64,000 nt of DNA, taken from assembly GCA_034440575.1 (NCBI GenBank), contig JAOTOL010001477.1, forward strand, positions 868,001 through 932,000. Direction: 5' to 3'. The DNA is from Imbricaverruca yamaguchii. Its lineage: Eukaryota > Arthropoda > Thecostraca > Neoverrucidae. The notes beneath the pieces are model-generated. The model ran no database searches. It was not told where the DNA came from and saw only the letters and a list, made by a program, of their open reading frames with translations. This document shows, one piece after another, positions 40,501 to 44,700 of the stretch (position 1 is its first letter; every line of letters starts with the position of its first letter). A program made the position numbers and the translations under genes.

Positions 40501-42119
40501 ATGTACGTCAGCACAAACGTACGTATGCGCAAAAGTATGTAAACGGAAATGTGTGTATGCGCAATTGTACATAGGCGCAAATATACGTAAGCGCAAATGG
40601 ACGTATGCGCAAAAGTACCTAAGCTCAAAAGCACGTATGCGCAGAGGTAAATGTGCTTACGTACATTTGCGCTTACGTGCATTTGTATGTAAGCGCAAAT
40701 ATACGTATGCGCAAAAGTACGTAAACGAAAATGTGCTTATGCGCGAAAGTGCGCATAAGTACATAACGGATGCGCAAAAATACGCAAGTGCAAAAGTACG
40801 TAAACGCAAATGTACATGTGTGCAAACGGACGTAAGCGCAAATGTACGCAAGCGCAAGAGTACATATACGCAAATGCACATATGCGCAAGTGTACGTACA
40901 TTTACGCATGCGTACCTTTAAGTTCACGTACATTTGGTTAGGTGCATATGCCATACGTACAGTTGCTCTTACATACATTGGCTAACGTAACCTTGCCATA
41001 CGCATATTTTGCTCTTACGTATATCTGCCACCTTTTTGCGTTTTCGTATACATGAGCTTACCTACATCCGCCATACGTACTTTCGCGCTCACATCCATAT
41101 CTGCATGCGTACATTCGCGCATACGCACATTTGCAACTACGTACGTTTACGCATACGTGTATTTGCGCTTACGTGCTTTTGCGCTTACGTACATTTGGTT
41201 AGGTACATATGTCATACGTACAGTTGCTTTTACATGCATTCGATTACGTACCTTTGCCATACCCACATTTGCTCTTACGTATATCTGCCATCAGTGCATG
41301 TGCCACACGAATTTTTGCGCTTCGTATATGCAAGTTTACCTATATCTGCCATACGTACTTTTGCGCTTGCGTACATATCTGCATACGCACATTTGCATTG
41401 ACATATTTTTGAGCTGACGCACATTTGCAATTACGTACATTTACACATTTACGAAACAGTTACGAACATGTGCGCATACCTACATCTGTGCCTACGCACA
41501 TTTCCGCTGATGTACATTTTCGCTTACGTACTTTTGTGCCTACGAATATTTGCGCTTATGTACATTTATGCATACATAGATTTGCACTTCCGTACATTTG
41601 TGTTTACGCACGTTTGCGTTTACGGACTTGTGCGCTAACGTACATTTGCGCTTACGCACAGTTGTACCTACGTACATTTGCGCTTAGGTACTTTTGCACA
41701 TACATACATTTGCGCTAACGTACCTTTGCGCATACGTACATTTGAGTTTACGTATATCTGCGCTTACGTACATTTGCGCATACGTACATTTGCACTTGCG
41801 TGCATTTGCGCATACGTACATTTGCATTTACGTGCACTTGCGCTTGCGTACATTAGTCATACGTACATCTGCGCCTACGTACAGTTGCCATACATACATC
41901 TGCACTTACATACATTTGCTTACACACATTTGTGTATGCACACCTTCCCTGCATACATTTGTTTTGCATACATTTCTCCAGTTACCTAATGAACAAGAAA
42001 CTAGGGTGACTTACATCTCTTAGTTGAGGATATTTCTTTTTAGCTTCTTGAGAAAGATTTCTGAGATCAATCTGAACATTTTCCAGAAACTTCCTCTGGC
42101 TTTCACTTCTTGATGCCAT
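5119..42119 (-). CDS. MON2: MON2 gene span, 32 coding exons, 1657 aa
   Basis: MON2 is a peripheral Golgi/endosome scaffold related to the large Arf-GEFs (BIG/GBF) but lacking a Sec7 domain. It has DCB, HUS and HDS helical-repeat regions and acts in trans-Golgi and endosome-to-Golgi traffic. The 32 exons total 4974 nt with matching splice phases throughout, starting at ATG 42119 and ending at TAG 5119. Family-specific runs recur along the length: [50 protein letters not shown] (the HUS-box equivalent, residues about 377-380), [42 protein letters not shown] and CFETLLQFS. The length is close to that of animal MON2 proteins (about 1.7 kb codons). The exon 11/12 junction is the one uncertain join. 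Many introns carry junction-anchored minisatellites. Confidence 0.95.
5289..5796 (-). other. MON2 intron 31, nothing else seen
   Basis: 508 bases with GT-AG ends. I see no repeat array or coding signal. Confidence 0.6.
5797..5879 (-). CDS. MON2: MON2 exon 31
   Basis: Residues 1574-1601, with a strong donor AAG G|gtgagt. It encodes [20 protein letters not shown], matching the conserved helix after KCPLPR in MON2. Confidence 0.92.
5880..6510 (-). other. MON2 intron 30
   Basis: 631 bases. About three copies of a roughly 30-nt word (cacacgtcagtggacagcg) lie at 5888-5975, right next to the exon 31 acceptor. The remainder is AT-rich with no other signal. Confidence 0.55.
6511..6727 (-). CDS. MON2: MON2 exon 30
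   Basis: Residues 1502-1574. It encodes [18 protein letters not shown], a Ser/Ala-rich loop, and [13 protein letters not shown] at the donor (CCC AG|gtgagg). These are among the most recognisable C-terminal MON2 motifs. Confidence 0.96.
6752..6905. repeat. 33-nt minisatellite in MON2 intron 29, about 4-5 copies
   Basis: The unit contains gagtgtcgcagatggc and gcaccgacagaccag. It starts about 25 nt upstream of the exon 30 acceptor. Confidence 0.9.
6972..7156 (-). CDS. MON2: MON2 exon 29
   Basis: Residues 1440-1502. Acceptor gttgccag|TGAGCC, donor CTC G|gttagt. It encodes [20 protein letters not shown] followed by NKGSLHS, as in family members. The first ~25 nt of this exon are repeated in the upstream minisatellite. 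Confidence 0.94.
7145..7845. repeat. 77-nt minisatellite carrying copies of the exon 29 acceptor, about 9 copies
   Basis: Read on the - strand each unit contains gtgtgtgttgtcag followed by tgagccgccggccagcctga. This is the 3' splice site plus the first ~20 nt of MON2 exon 29. The repeats run head-to-tail into the true exon. Confidence 0.95.
8039..8223 (-). CDS. MON2: MON2 exon 28
   Basis: Residues 1379-1440. It encodes [24 protein letters not shown] and FLFSQ, ending CAG AG|gtcaga. This matches the conserved 'PLSLKY.CP...TW.LAV' block of MON2. Confidence 0.95.
8224..8801 (-). other. MON2 intron 27 with a duplicated donor region
   Basis: About 60 nt around the exon 27 donor (8750-8810) recur at 8639-8697, offset by 111 nt. 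They share ctagtggaggccg, ggcaaccggccg and a tacct..atga donor-like core. Confidence 0.75.
8802..8933 (-). CDS. MON2: MON2 exon 27
   Basis: Residues 1335-1378, phase 0 at both ends. It encodes [17 protein letters not shown] and VLEKIIQ, the conserved 'W.ALNYVPFAE' motif. Confidence 0.95.
8934..9551 (-). other. MON2 intron 26
   Basis: 618 bases. A 34-nt tandem repeat of about four copies (core gttatcacgggatata) lies at 9140-9275. The rest is AT-rich and unremarkable. Confidence 0.65.
9552..9692 (-). CDS. MON2: MON2 exon 26
   Basis: Residues 1288-1334, phase 0 at both ends. It encodes [17 protein letters not shown] and PTYGDV, matching the family 'P.IFDQLL.F...C..P.YG'. The donor is GGC AAG|gtagct. 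Confidence 0.92.
9693..10021 (-). other. MON2 intron 25, nothing else seen
   Basis: 329 bases, no repeat or coding signal seen. Confidence 0.6.
10022..10184 (-). CDS. MON2: MON2 exon 25
   Basis: Residues 1233-1287. It enters with one base completing an Arg codon and encodes [20 protein letters not shown], the conserved '[15 protein letters not shown]'. The donor is GAG AAG|gtaggt. Confidence 0.95.
10187..10600. repeat. 40-nt minisatellite abutting the exon 25 acceptor, about 10 copies
   Basis: The unit combines gtgagtcgggagcgagacca and cagacggcgccgggcacgca. The last partial copy runs into the 3' splice site of exon 25. Some copies are slightly shortened. Confidence 0.93.
10601..11090 (-). 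other. MON2 intron 24, unique part
   Basis: 490 bases of intron outside the minisatellite. No further structure seen. Confidence 0.55.
11091..11230 (-). CDS. MON2: MON2 exon 24
   Basis: Residues 1187-1233. Acceptor ccag|GTGTGG, donor TAC AG|gtgagc. After a Pro/Gly-rich loop it encodes [20 protein letters not shown], matching '[16 protein letters not shown]'. Confidence 0.95.
11213..12200. repeat. 34-nt minisatellite carrying copies of the exon 24 acceptor, ~19 clear and ~10 decayed copies
   Basis: On the - strand each unit reads gtgaccag|gtgtggcacaacatcgg plus a short spacer. That is the acceptor and first ~17 nt of exon 24. Copies are nearly identical close to the exon (11213-11820) and diverge progressively to 12200. 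This gradient suggests growth or homogenisation at the exon end. Confidence 0.95.
12201..12789 (-). other. MON2 intron 23, unique part
   Basis: About 590 bases, AT-rich, no clear signal. Confidence 0.5.
12790..12912 (-). CDS. MON2: MON2 exon 23
   Basis: Residues 1146-1186, phase 0 at both ends. It encodes [13 protein letters not shown], a short linker and VNWNAAWR at donor gtacgt. The family has a much longer linker at this point, so the protein is compact here. Confidence 0.9.
12913..13378 (-). other. MON2 intron 22 with CA microsatellite
   Basis: 466 bases. An imperfect (CA)n tract lies at about 13328-13353, close to the exon 22 donor. Confidence 0.7.
13379..13513 (-). CDS. MON2: MON2 exon 22
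   Basis: Residues 1101-1145, phase 0 at both ends. It encodes [29 protein letters not shown] and NENDE, closely matching 'AGVARIF' and 'RAWDVLLDHIQSAALS.NNE'. Confidence 0.95.
13514..14954 (-). other. MON2 intron 21
   Basis: 1.44 kb. It holds an AC/AT microsatellite and otherwise nonrepetitive sequence with no coding signal. Confidence 0.55.
14142..14213. repeat. (AC)n-(TA)n microsatellite
   Basis: A short ACACAC tract runs straight into about 27 uninterrupted TA dinucleotides. Confidence 0.97.
14955..15086 (-). CDS. MON2: MON2 exon 21
   Basis: Residues 1057-1100, phase 0 at both ends. It encodes [24 protein letters not shown] and KQWAETQ at donor gtgagt. [13 protein letters not shown] is a MON2 signature. 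Confidence 0.97.
15075..15570. repeat. ~52-nt minisatellite carrying copies of the exon 21 acceptor, about 9 copies
   Basis: On the - strand the units contain acacaggtgctgttccggct, which is the acceptor plus the first ~14 nt of exon 21 (acag|GTGCTGTTCC). Units are imperfect and vary in length. Confidence 0.9.
15830..16192 (+). other. Exon-like ORF antisense to MON2, inside intron 20
   Basis: From a possible acceptor (gcacag|GCAGC) the + strand is open for about 120 codons to a good donor (TAT TCG|gtaagc). It encodes [32 protein letters not shown] and [15 protein letters not shown]. Composition is much more AT-rich than the MON2 exons. I do not recognise the family. It could be an exon of a nested gene, a captured gene fragment or part of a transposon. 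Confidence 0.35.
16240..16361 (-). CDS. MON2: MON2 exon 20
   Basis: Residues 1016-1056. Acceptor caacag|GTGACC, donor TGG CAG|gtaact. It encodes [28 protein letters not shown] and TWQAVLWQ, a highly conserved MON2 block. A partial copy of the acceptor plus exon start recurs about 35 nt upstream. Confidence 0.97.
16362..16785 (-). other. MON2 intron 19
   Basis: 424 bases. Apart from the short acceptor duplication near 16385-16405 I see nothing. Confidence 0.55.
16786..16930 (-). CDS. MON2: MON2 exon 19
   Basis: Residues 968-1016. It encodes [18 protein letters not shown] and [15 protein letters not shown], with donor CTC G|gtgagg. It matches 'WNISDYFF' and 'PFD.LW.CL.AKLGEL' of the family. 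Confidence 0.96.
16931..17887 (-). other. MON2 intron 18 with two decayed tandem arrays
   Basis: At 17290-17420 and 17690-17880 a ~60-nt unit (core atatccagtgaccaggacag / ccagtgacgttgg) recurs about three times each. The second array ends at the exon 18 donor. Confidence 0.65.
17888..18050 (-). CDS. MON2: MON2 exon 18
   Basis: Residues 913-967. It encodes [20 protein letters not shown] and [13 protein letters not shown] at donor gtaagc, as in family members. Confidence 0.96.
18164..18231 (+). repeat. G-rich tract with G-quadruplex potential
   Basis: At least eight runs of three or more G (tgggggtgg-type units and a final run of 8 G) occur in under 70 bases in MON2 intron 17. The opposite, transcribed RNA strand is C-rich. 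Confidence 0.8.
18240..18655. repeat. 31-nt minisatellite carrying copies of the exon 17 donor, about 13 copies
   Basis: On the - strand each unit contains gaccgacacac|gtgcgtc. That is the last ~11 nt of exon 17 plus a GT donor; the real junction reads GACCGACACAC|gtacgtc. The array starts at the splice site itself. Confidence 0.95.
18640..18815 (-). CDS. MON2: MON2 exon 17
   Basis: Residues 855-913. It encodes [31 protein letters not shown] and [12 protein letters not shown], ending CAC AC|gtacgt in phase 2. I chose this donor because it alone restores phase into exon 18 and the family spacing ('GAIRNDQGESLIR'). Confidence 0.94.
18853..18960 (-). repeat. SINE fragment (3' body only)
   Basis: It shares ttggttggttatt, tctctcacgccgattggtcg and the 'acgaca' segment with the full-length SINEs elsewhere in the window, but lacks the tRNA-like head. 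Confidence 0.85.
18961..19480 (-). other. MON2 intron 16, unique part
   Basis: About 520 bases with no recognisable signal. Confidence 0.5.
19481..19693 (-). CDS. MON2: MON2 exon 16
   Basis: Residues 784-854, phase 0 at both ends. It encodes [35 protein letters not shown] and [12 protein letters not shown]. This is one of the best-conserved MON2 segments; the donor is the less usual AAT CAG|gtgcgc. Confidence 0.97.
19715..20130. repeat. ~77-nt minisatellite in MON2 intron 15, about 5 copies
   Basis: The unit includes gatgtacccagtaacgggag, actacacaca and ctgctgaggcagagtggt. It begins about 20 nt from the exon 16 acceptor. Confidence 0.92.
20336..20395 (-). repeat. 15-nt x4 tandem repeat of the exon 15 donor
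   Basis: The first 60 nt of intron 15 are four imperfect copies of gtcagtctgctgaag. The first copy starts at the donor itself (AAC CGG|gtcagt). Confidence 0.9.
20396..20659 (-). CDS. MON2: MON2 exon 15
   Basis: Residues 696-783, phase 0 at both ends. It encodes [50 protein letters not shown] and MELAFSNR, an almost line-by-line match to the family. Confidence 0.97.
20645..20930. repeat. Diverged ~45-nt tandem copies of the exon 15 acceptor, about 6
   Basis: On the - strand copies read like ctgccgcagtacctgaccct or caccgcagcacctgatcctg, echoing the acceptor and exon start gccgcag|CACCTGGTATGGATCCTG. The copies have drifted more than in the other arrays. Confidence 0.75.
20931..21396 (-). other. 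MON2 intron 14, unique part
   Basis: About 470 bases without recognisable features. Confidence 0.5.
21397..21524 (-). CDS. MON2: MON2 exon 14
   Basis: Residues 653-695. It encodes [20 protein letters not shown] followed by [15 protein letters not shown], and ends ACA CTG CAG|gtccgt. Strong family match. Confidence 0.97.
21990..22165. repeat. ~34-nt tandem copies of the exon 13 donor, about 4-5
   Basis: On the - strand each unit contains cctcactacccgccg|gtgagt, the last ~15 nt of exon 13 plus the donor hexamer. Confidence 0.88.
22164..22435 (-). CDS. MON2: MON2 exon 13
   Basis: Residues 562-653. It encodes [35 protein letters not shown] followed by YTLTVLN, and [11 protein letters not shown], ending GCC G|gtgagt. 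Strong family match with a shortened Ser/Pro loop. Both edges of this exon are duplicated in the flanking repeats. Confidence 0.96.
22408..22930. repeat. 121-nt duplication of the exon 13 acceptor, then decayed G-rich repeats
   Basis: Bases 22413-22500 (first ~25 nt of exon 13, its acceptor and adjacent intron) recur at 22534-22621, nearly identical. Beyond that, 22630-22930 holds loosely repeated caggctgctgaggtggcagg words. Confidence 0.88.
23122..23298 (-). CDS. MON2: MON2 exon 12
   Basis: Residues 503-562. The low-complexity start ([13 protein letters not shown]) is followed by the conserved [16 protein letters not shown], with donor GCG AG|gtaaga. The 3' half is certain. The acceptor at 23299-23300 was chosen on phase; an alternative lies slightly downstream (ggccag|TCC). 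Confidence 0.85.
23299..23769 (-). other. MON2 intron 11, nothing else seen
   Basis: About 470 bases, no repeats or coding signal. Its 5' boundary is uncertain (see exon 11). Confidence 0.5.
23770..23880 (-). CDS. MON2: MON2 exon 11 (3' end uncertain)
   Basis: Residues 466-503. The acceptor ttacag|TCTCGAG completes a Tyr codon. It encodes [20 protein letters not shown] and VRSLSLIM, matching 'LEMLDKVEPP.IPEGYAMSV'. No GT donor follows before an in-frame TGA at 23730-23732. The only phase-compatible solution I found is a GC donor (ATG GA|gcgagc). With it the full 32-exon frame closes exactly; otherwise the gene carries a stop here. Confidence 0.75.
23881..24313 (-). other. MON2 intron 10, nothing else seen
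   Basis: 433 bases, no recognisable feature. Confidence 0.55.
24314..24467 (-). CDS. MON2: MON2 exon 10
   Basis: Residues 415-465. A Gly/Pro/Ser loop is followed by [20 protein letters not shown] and TKATY, matching 'PAFEYRGTWIP...GSAKATY'. Donor ACC TA|gtgagt, phase 2. Confidence 0.95.
24468..24969 (-). other. MON2 intron 9, unique part
   Basis: About 500 bases, AT-rich, no clear signal. Confidence 0.5.
24970..25320. repeat. 31-nt minisatellite carrying copies of the exon 9 donor, about 11 copies
   Basis: On the - strand each unit begins gtgagtactgcagcggttc, identical to the sequence at the true donor (GCC G|gtgagtactgcag). Nearly every unit keeps a consensus or near-consensus gtgagt. Confidence 0.95.
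25314..25389 (-). CDS. MON2: MON2 exon 9
   Basis: Residues 390-415. Acceptor cggcag|GACATT. It encodes [20 protein letters not shown], matching 'DIVNALGSFIQSLF'. Confidence 0.95.
25440..26155. repeat. 30-nt minisatellite in MON2 intron 8, about 24 copies
   Basis: The unit is accgcccggcagtcacactg plus tccatcacag, with limited variation. Because the unit is a multiple of three it gives a 266-codon spurious ORF on the + strand and others on the - strand. It ends about 50 nt from the exon 9 acceptor and does not contain the splice site. Confidence 0.97.
26156..26571 (-). other. MON2 intron 8, 5' part
   Basis: About 415 bases, AT-rich, no signal besides the GC donor at 26570-26571. Confidence 0.55.
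26572..26748 (-). CDS. MON2: MON2 exon 8 (GC donor)
   Basis: Residues 331-389, phase 0 at both ends. It encodes [35 protein letters not shown] and [18 protein letters not shown] is the HUS-box equivalent. The family reads 'STK.F.DIVN' across this junction, and exon 9 starts DIVN, so the exon must end at CAG|gcgagt, a GC-AG intron. Confidence 0.95.
26728..27260. repeat. 41-nt minisatellite carrying copies of the exon 8 acceptor, about 12 copies
   Basis: On the - strand units read tttccacag|atgacccagtgtgagatcc. They copy the acceptor and first ~19 nt of exon 8 (tttccacag|GTGACTCAGTGCGAGATC). Copies diverge away from the exon. Confidence 0.93.
27627..27811 (+). repeat. tRNA-derived SINE, full length, 8-bp TSD
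   Basis: The head has tRNA-like A and B boxes (gtggcctaggggtaag; gggttcgagtctc), with a CAC-containing anticodon-like loop. It is followed by the body gaccaatcggcgtgagagat and an (accaaccaac) tail. The flanking atttcgtt at 27627-27634 and 27804-27811 is a target-site duplication. Not a functional tRNA gene. Confidence 0.9.
27902..28099 (-). CDS. MON2: MON2 exon 7
   Basis: Residues 265-330, phase 0 at both ends. It encodes [20 protein letters not shown], a Pro/Ala loop, and [20 protein letters not shown]. It belongs to the DCB-HUS region. Donor CTG CTG|gtgagt. Confidence 0.97.
28100..28708 (-). other. MON2 intron 6 with a short perfect hairpin
   Basis: 609 bases. Arms at 28186-28201 and 28231-28246 (agggatgcggagccgg and its complement) form a perfect 16-bp stem with a 29-nt loop. 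Nothing else seen. Confidence 0.75.
28709..28834 (-). CDS. MON2: MON2 exon 6
   Basis: Residues 223-264, phase 0 at both ends. It encodes [20 protein letters not shown] then [13 protein letters not shown], a textbook MON2 block. Donor CAT AAG|gtgagt. Confidence 0.97.
29562..29758 (-). repeat. tRNA-derived SINE, full length, 15-bp TSD
   Basis: Same family as the 27627 copy, inverted. The perfect direct repeat cacgaagacgctata flanks it at 29562-29576 and 29744-29758. Confidence 0.95.
29790..29950. repeat. AT-rich simple tandem array
   Basis: Irregular repeats of ttgattcaatattcatcaat. Confidence 0.8.
31329..31580. repeat. Near-pure A/T low-complexity tract
   Basis: About 250 bases made only of A with scattered T, including an uninterrupted run of roughly 60 A. 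It may be a genuine poly(A)-type tract or an assembly/sequencing artefact. Confidence 0.9.
31926..32030 (-). CDS. MON2: MON2 exon 5
   Basis: Residues 188-222, phase 0 at both ends. It encodes [15 protein letters not shown] and [14 protein letters not shown], matching 'TLKPCAKDAYMLFQ'. Donor TTT CAG|gtttgg is weak. Confidence 0.92.
32072..32885. repeat. ~24-25-nt minisatellite in MON2 intron 4, >30 units
   Basis: Alternating sub-units built from ggaccagacgtcagtatgct, gtcct and gccagtgcactggccagga. It begins about 40 nt upstream of the exon 5 acceptor. It causes spurious ORFs of up to 335 codons. Confidence 0.95.
32925..33375. repeat. 31-nt minisatellite carrying copies of the exon 4 donor, about 14 copies
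   Basis: On the - strand the units read cagacgtg|gtgagaggcccg. They repeat the last 8 nt of exon 4 and its donor (CAGACGTG|gtgagg). Confidence 0.93.
33367..33507 (-). CDS. MON2: MON2 exon 4
   Basis: Residues 141-187, phase 0 at both ends. It encodes [20 protein letters not shown] and [17 protein letters not shown], matching 'IVLCFRLHFTKDN..NNTAAATVRQ'. Confidence 0.97.
33508..34507 (-). other. MON2 intron 3 with duplicated exon 3 ends
   Basis: At 34395-34545 two diverged copies of the exon 3 end (cgcccagggagacactggcc-like) follow the real junction. The rest (33520-34380) shows nothing recognisable. Confidence 0.75.
34508..34690 (-). CDS. MON2: MON2 exon 3
   Basis: Residues 80-140, phase 0 at both ends. 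It encodes [34 protein letters not shown] and GDTLAK at donor gtatgt, matching 'LEELKLLQTVLVLLTTN'. Confidence 0.96.
34710..35260. repeat. ~31-nt minisatellite next to the exon 3 acceptor, about 17 copies
   Basis: Units alternate between gtgtgtgccagatggggcag and gtgtgtgacatataggtcag, each followed by agctgggtcg or agctgaagtca. It starts ~20 nt upstream of exon 3 but does not copy exon sequence. Confidence 0.93.
35880..35909. repeat. 30-nt perfect hairpin
   Basis: gcatgaaatgaa and its complement flank the loop atgaaa. Confidence 0.85.
35982..36240 (+). repeat. Second SINE-like element with tRNA-like head
   Basis: It starts gccccggtagctcagctagt and carries a B-box-like ggttcgagtccc about 60 nt on. 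The insert between them is too long for a simple tRNA, and a non-tRNA body follows. It differs from the main SINE family in the window. Single copy here, so the right edge is approximate. Confidence 0.5.
36987..38178 (-). mobile_element. 5'-truncated CR1/Jockey-type LINE, copy A
   Basis: A reverse-transcriptase segment of a non-LTR retrotransposon. It begins [12 protein letters not shown], then [15 protein letters not shown], the catalytic motif FADD, and [14 protein letters not shown] 207-codon stretch (38131-37508) is intact; beyond it the frame decays. The normally conserved Gly in PQG is Trp. The 3' end carries cactaatcttttatgtctt. The endonuclease and 5' RT parts are missing. Clade assignment is by motif recognition only. 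Confidence 0.85.
38190..39332 (+). mobile_element. CR1/Jockey-type LINE, copy B, inverted relative to copy A
   Basis: It starts slightly further 5' than copy A ([33 protein letters not shown]). It has a stop at about 38429, a frameshift, FADD near 38570, and a deletion of roughly 60 codons between NVSY and EERLK compared with the family. The 3' end shows two copies of gtctttat, as in CR1-like tails. Non-functional remnant. Confidence 0.85.
39572..39703 (-). CDS. MON2: MON2 exon 2
   Basis: Residues 36-79, phase 0 at both ends. It encodes [38 protein letters not shown]. '[10 protein letters not shown]' corresponds to 'MGCGTKEPKI' of the DCB region. Acceptor tggcag|GCG, donor AAG|gtgagc. Confidence 0.96.
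39849..40036 (+). repeat. tRNA-derived SINE, full length, 13-bp TSD
   Basis: Same family as the 27627 copy. The direct repeat acatcctaagtta lies at 39849-39861 and 40024-40036. Confidence 0.95.
40370..41990. repeat. 16-nt palindromic array, block 1, ~1.6 kb
   Basis: Consensus acatttgcgcwtacgt with period 16. The left part runs as its complement (gcgcaaatgtacgta) and flips orientation near 40655-40690 and again near 40905. Junctions between units create tacgtacgta-like palindromes. It sits in MON2 intron 1, just after exon 1. A second block lies at 48190-49010. Confidence 0.93.
42015..42119 (-). CDS. MON2: MON2 exon 1 (start codon)
   Basis: Residues 1-35. The ATG at 42119 opens [20 protein letters not shown] then [15 protein letters not shown], ending at donor gtaagt. 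'LLENMQSDLRALS.ECKKKFP' is the family N-terminus, so the start is well supported. No in-frame upstream start was considered better. Confidence 0.95.
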
Positions 42120-43478
42120 TGCAATGCCTTCTATTATTGCAGTGTTATCTTATCACCATGGCTATGCCATTCAGTACAACACAGCATCTGAAAGAAGGCA
42201 AAATTGGTGAGTTTTTGTCACTTTGTAGTTTGGACTGTTTAATCCAGCATTGACTGGGGTCTCAAGCCACACACCACTGACTGGGGGTGGTGGGGGAGGG
42301 GGATCATTTTCTATCCCCAAACCACCAGGCTGGTGTGAACAAATCCAACTGCATTTGATAGATCTATGCCACAAGACCTCTGTGGATATAAACTCCATTT
42401 GTGTTGCAGGCCAAAAACAACATTTACAGGTCATGCAACAATCCTAGGCAAGATATTTGTTATCACCATGCTGTTGTCATGGAATAGAATAGCACATAGT
42501 GGAAAGCCTGTTAAAAAAAATGATGGTACATAGCTAAGCATGTAGTGTGGGGACCCATTTTTCCATGATTCTTAAGGTCACAAGTCAGGGTCAACTTATG
42601 CTGAGCTGACTTAATATTTGTATCTTGGAAACCCCTGGGCTAATTGAAACATTCAAATGGTAATTGACAGACTTATGTGATATCAATATGGATGCTGTGT
42701 GCCCCTGAGGCATATGGGGTTTTTGTTTGGAGTTAAATGTAAGGCTGCAGGCCTGGATGAAATGTAGATATCAGGGAATGTTTGTCTGAATATGTCAGGA
42801 AACAATAGTTTTGACATTTAGACACTGTAAATATGCACAAAAGGTTCTTGGAAATAATATCAGCTCTAACATACCCAGAGTTGAGGAAAAGGTATTTCCT
42901 CCATGACTAACCAAACCTCCTCAGAATTTGAAGCAAGTGAAGGGTTATATGGAAGAGGGACAAACAAAATGGAAGCCAATATGGGAAGCAACCACCACAG
43001 GCAGATTCCTGAGAGTATGCCAAGATTGAAATAGTGGATATATGGATTGTAGGATTCACTTCTGGATAAAGTATGAGTTGTCATTAATTGCAAGCCATCA
43101 TCCAAGGGATTCCATTCATACATACAACACATCATATACATAGAACATACCTGGGGCCATTGAGTGGGACACAAACTGGAGGACTCACTAGAATGCCAGT
43201 AAATGGCTGAGACATATGCCTGGGCATTTTCATCAGTATTCTGTACAGATAGGCTAACAAGCTCAGCCCCACACCAAACCACTTGATATTTGGGTTTTAG
43301 GGTGCTTTGACCATCACCAAACCACTGAAACAGTACTGCAAACCATTTGGATGACAGAAGCTGATGTGCTCACAATTTTCAGCAAGGTTGCTGGTTATCC
43401 AGCATGGGTCCCAATGGGTTCACCATCAATTGCTTGTACCTTGCTGTGTGAAGCTTGTAAAACCATTTTCACCATTTT

Positions 43479-43520
<42 letters not shown>

Positions 43521-43890
43521 TTCAATCACGTCATTATGCTTGAATACTTTATGAACTTCATCCCTTACTACTGGAAGTCAATTTTTTTTTAAACAAAAAT
43601 ATAACATACAAAACCCTAACCAAACTTAACCAAACCTAACCCCTTTGCATGCTTTATAGAAGTAAAATGTTTGCAAAACTTGCCTTGCAGTTATTTGAAA
43701 CTACAATAATACCATCTGGAGTGATTAGTTATTGTGAACCTAGCAGAATATTGTGAGGGCACTGCTTGCTGGACCAAGGTTGGTTTTGCTATCATTGAGG
43801 ATGTTCTGTTGAGCATCAGCTATTGCTGAAATATGAGATCACTTCTACCAGGCTAGATGCATGTTATGTCATGCATGAAACTTTCTTTGA
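42120..43890. other. MON2 upstream region, no gene recognised
   Basis: AT-rich, with a short G-rich run at 42286-42301 and a TCA microsatellite at 43482-43519. The promoter of MON2 should lie here but no TATA or defined element is visible. Confidence 0.5.
43482..43519. repeat. (ATC)n microsatellite
   Basis: About 12 uninterrupted ATC triplets. Confidence 0.97.
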
Positions 43891-43894
43891 TATT

Positions 43895-44700
43895 TATACA
43901 GGCATTTGACATTGTGAACCATGTCCATTGTGTTCTGCTATAAACAAAACTGAGGGCTATGGAAATTTCAGAGATAATCCTCATCTGGATTCAACATTGC
44001 ATTTGTGGGAGGGAAATGAAAGTGCTTGTCTATGGCTCTTCCAGCAAGCCAAAGGAAGGTCCAAGTGGAGATCCCAGGGATCTGTACTGGATTGTTATTT
44101 TTAATTTTGTGAATTATGTACCTCATGGTATACACTTCCATTTCAAGATGTTTGCAGATGGCCAAAAGTTACACATCAAACTAAAGTGAAAATGTTTTGG
44201 TGACCTGACAGTGGATAGTTCACAGAGCCAAAAAGTGAGGATACACTGCAGTCATGCCAACTAACAATGAACAATAAATGTGCAGTTCATAAAGCATACA
44301 GTGGTTCATATGATGAGTAATCTTGGCCCTCATGCACATCATTACTAAATGGAGTTCAGGCAAAATTTGTCAAGCTGCATCTGATTTAGACATCATGGTA
44401 AATAGAAACTTACACTTCCATCAAAACATTACTCAAAACACACAAAAGGTTGGAAGTCTGGTCAGAAATTTACTGATATATATTTTATGCATTCTACTGC
44501 ATTGATGAAAACCTTGTACATTACTTGTAGTCATATCAGAGCTTTTTGAGATTTCTCTATGCATTGGGAATGTGGTAGGTATGAGGAATTTCTTGCCTGA
44601 TCATGTCATAACCTTAATGACCCTGAGTGCATTTAAGGCTAAATTGCAAGAAAACTTTGGCACAATGTTGTATGAGTATATTAATAGATTAACTACAGTA
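43895..44700 (+). pseudogene. Decayed non-LTR reverse transcriptase
   Basis: Recognisable RT order: AFDIVNHV, KLRAMEISEIILIWIQH, GREMKVLVYGSSS, a degenerate PQGS region, then KMFADGQKL where FADD is expected. Further on come NRNLHFHQNITQNTQK and SLVRNLLI. Multiple stops and the lost catalytic Asp mark it as a fossil. It differs from the LINE copies at 36987-39332. Confidence 0.7.

Noticed and set aside
40224..41989. Many Cys/Tyr/Leu-rich ORFs such as [11 protein letters not shown] repeats
   Set aside because: Translation of the 16-nt array; all frames give the same peptide period of 16 residues, as expected from a noncoding repeat.
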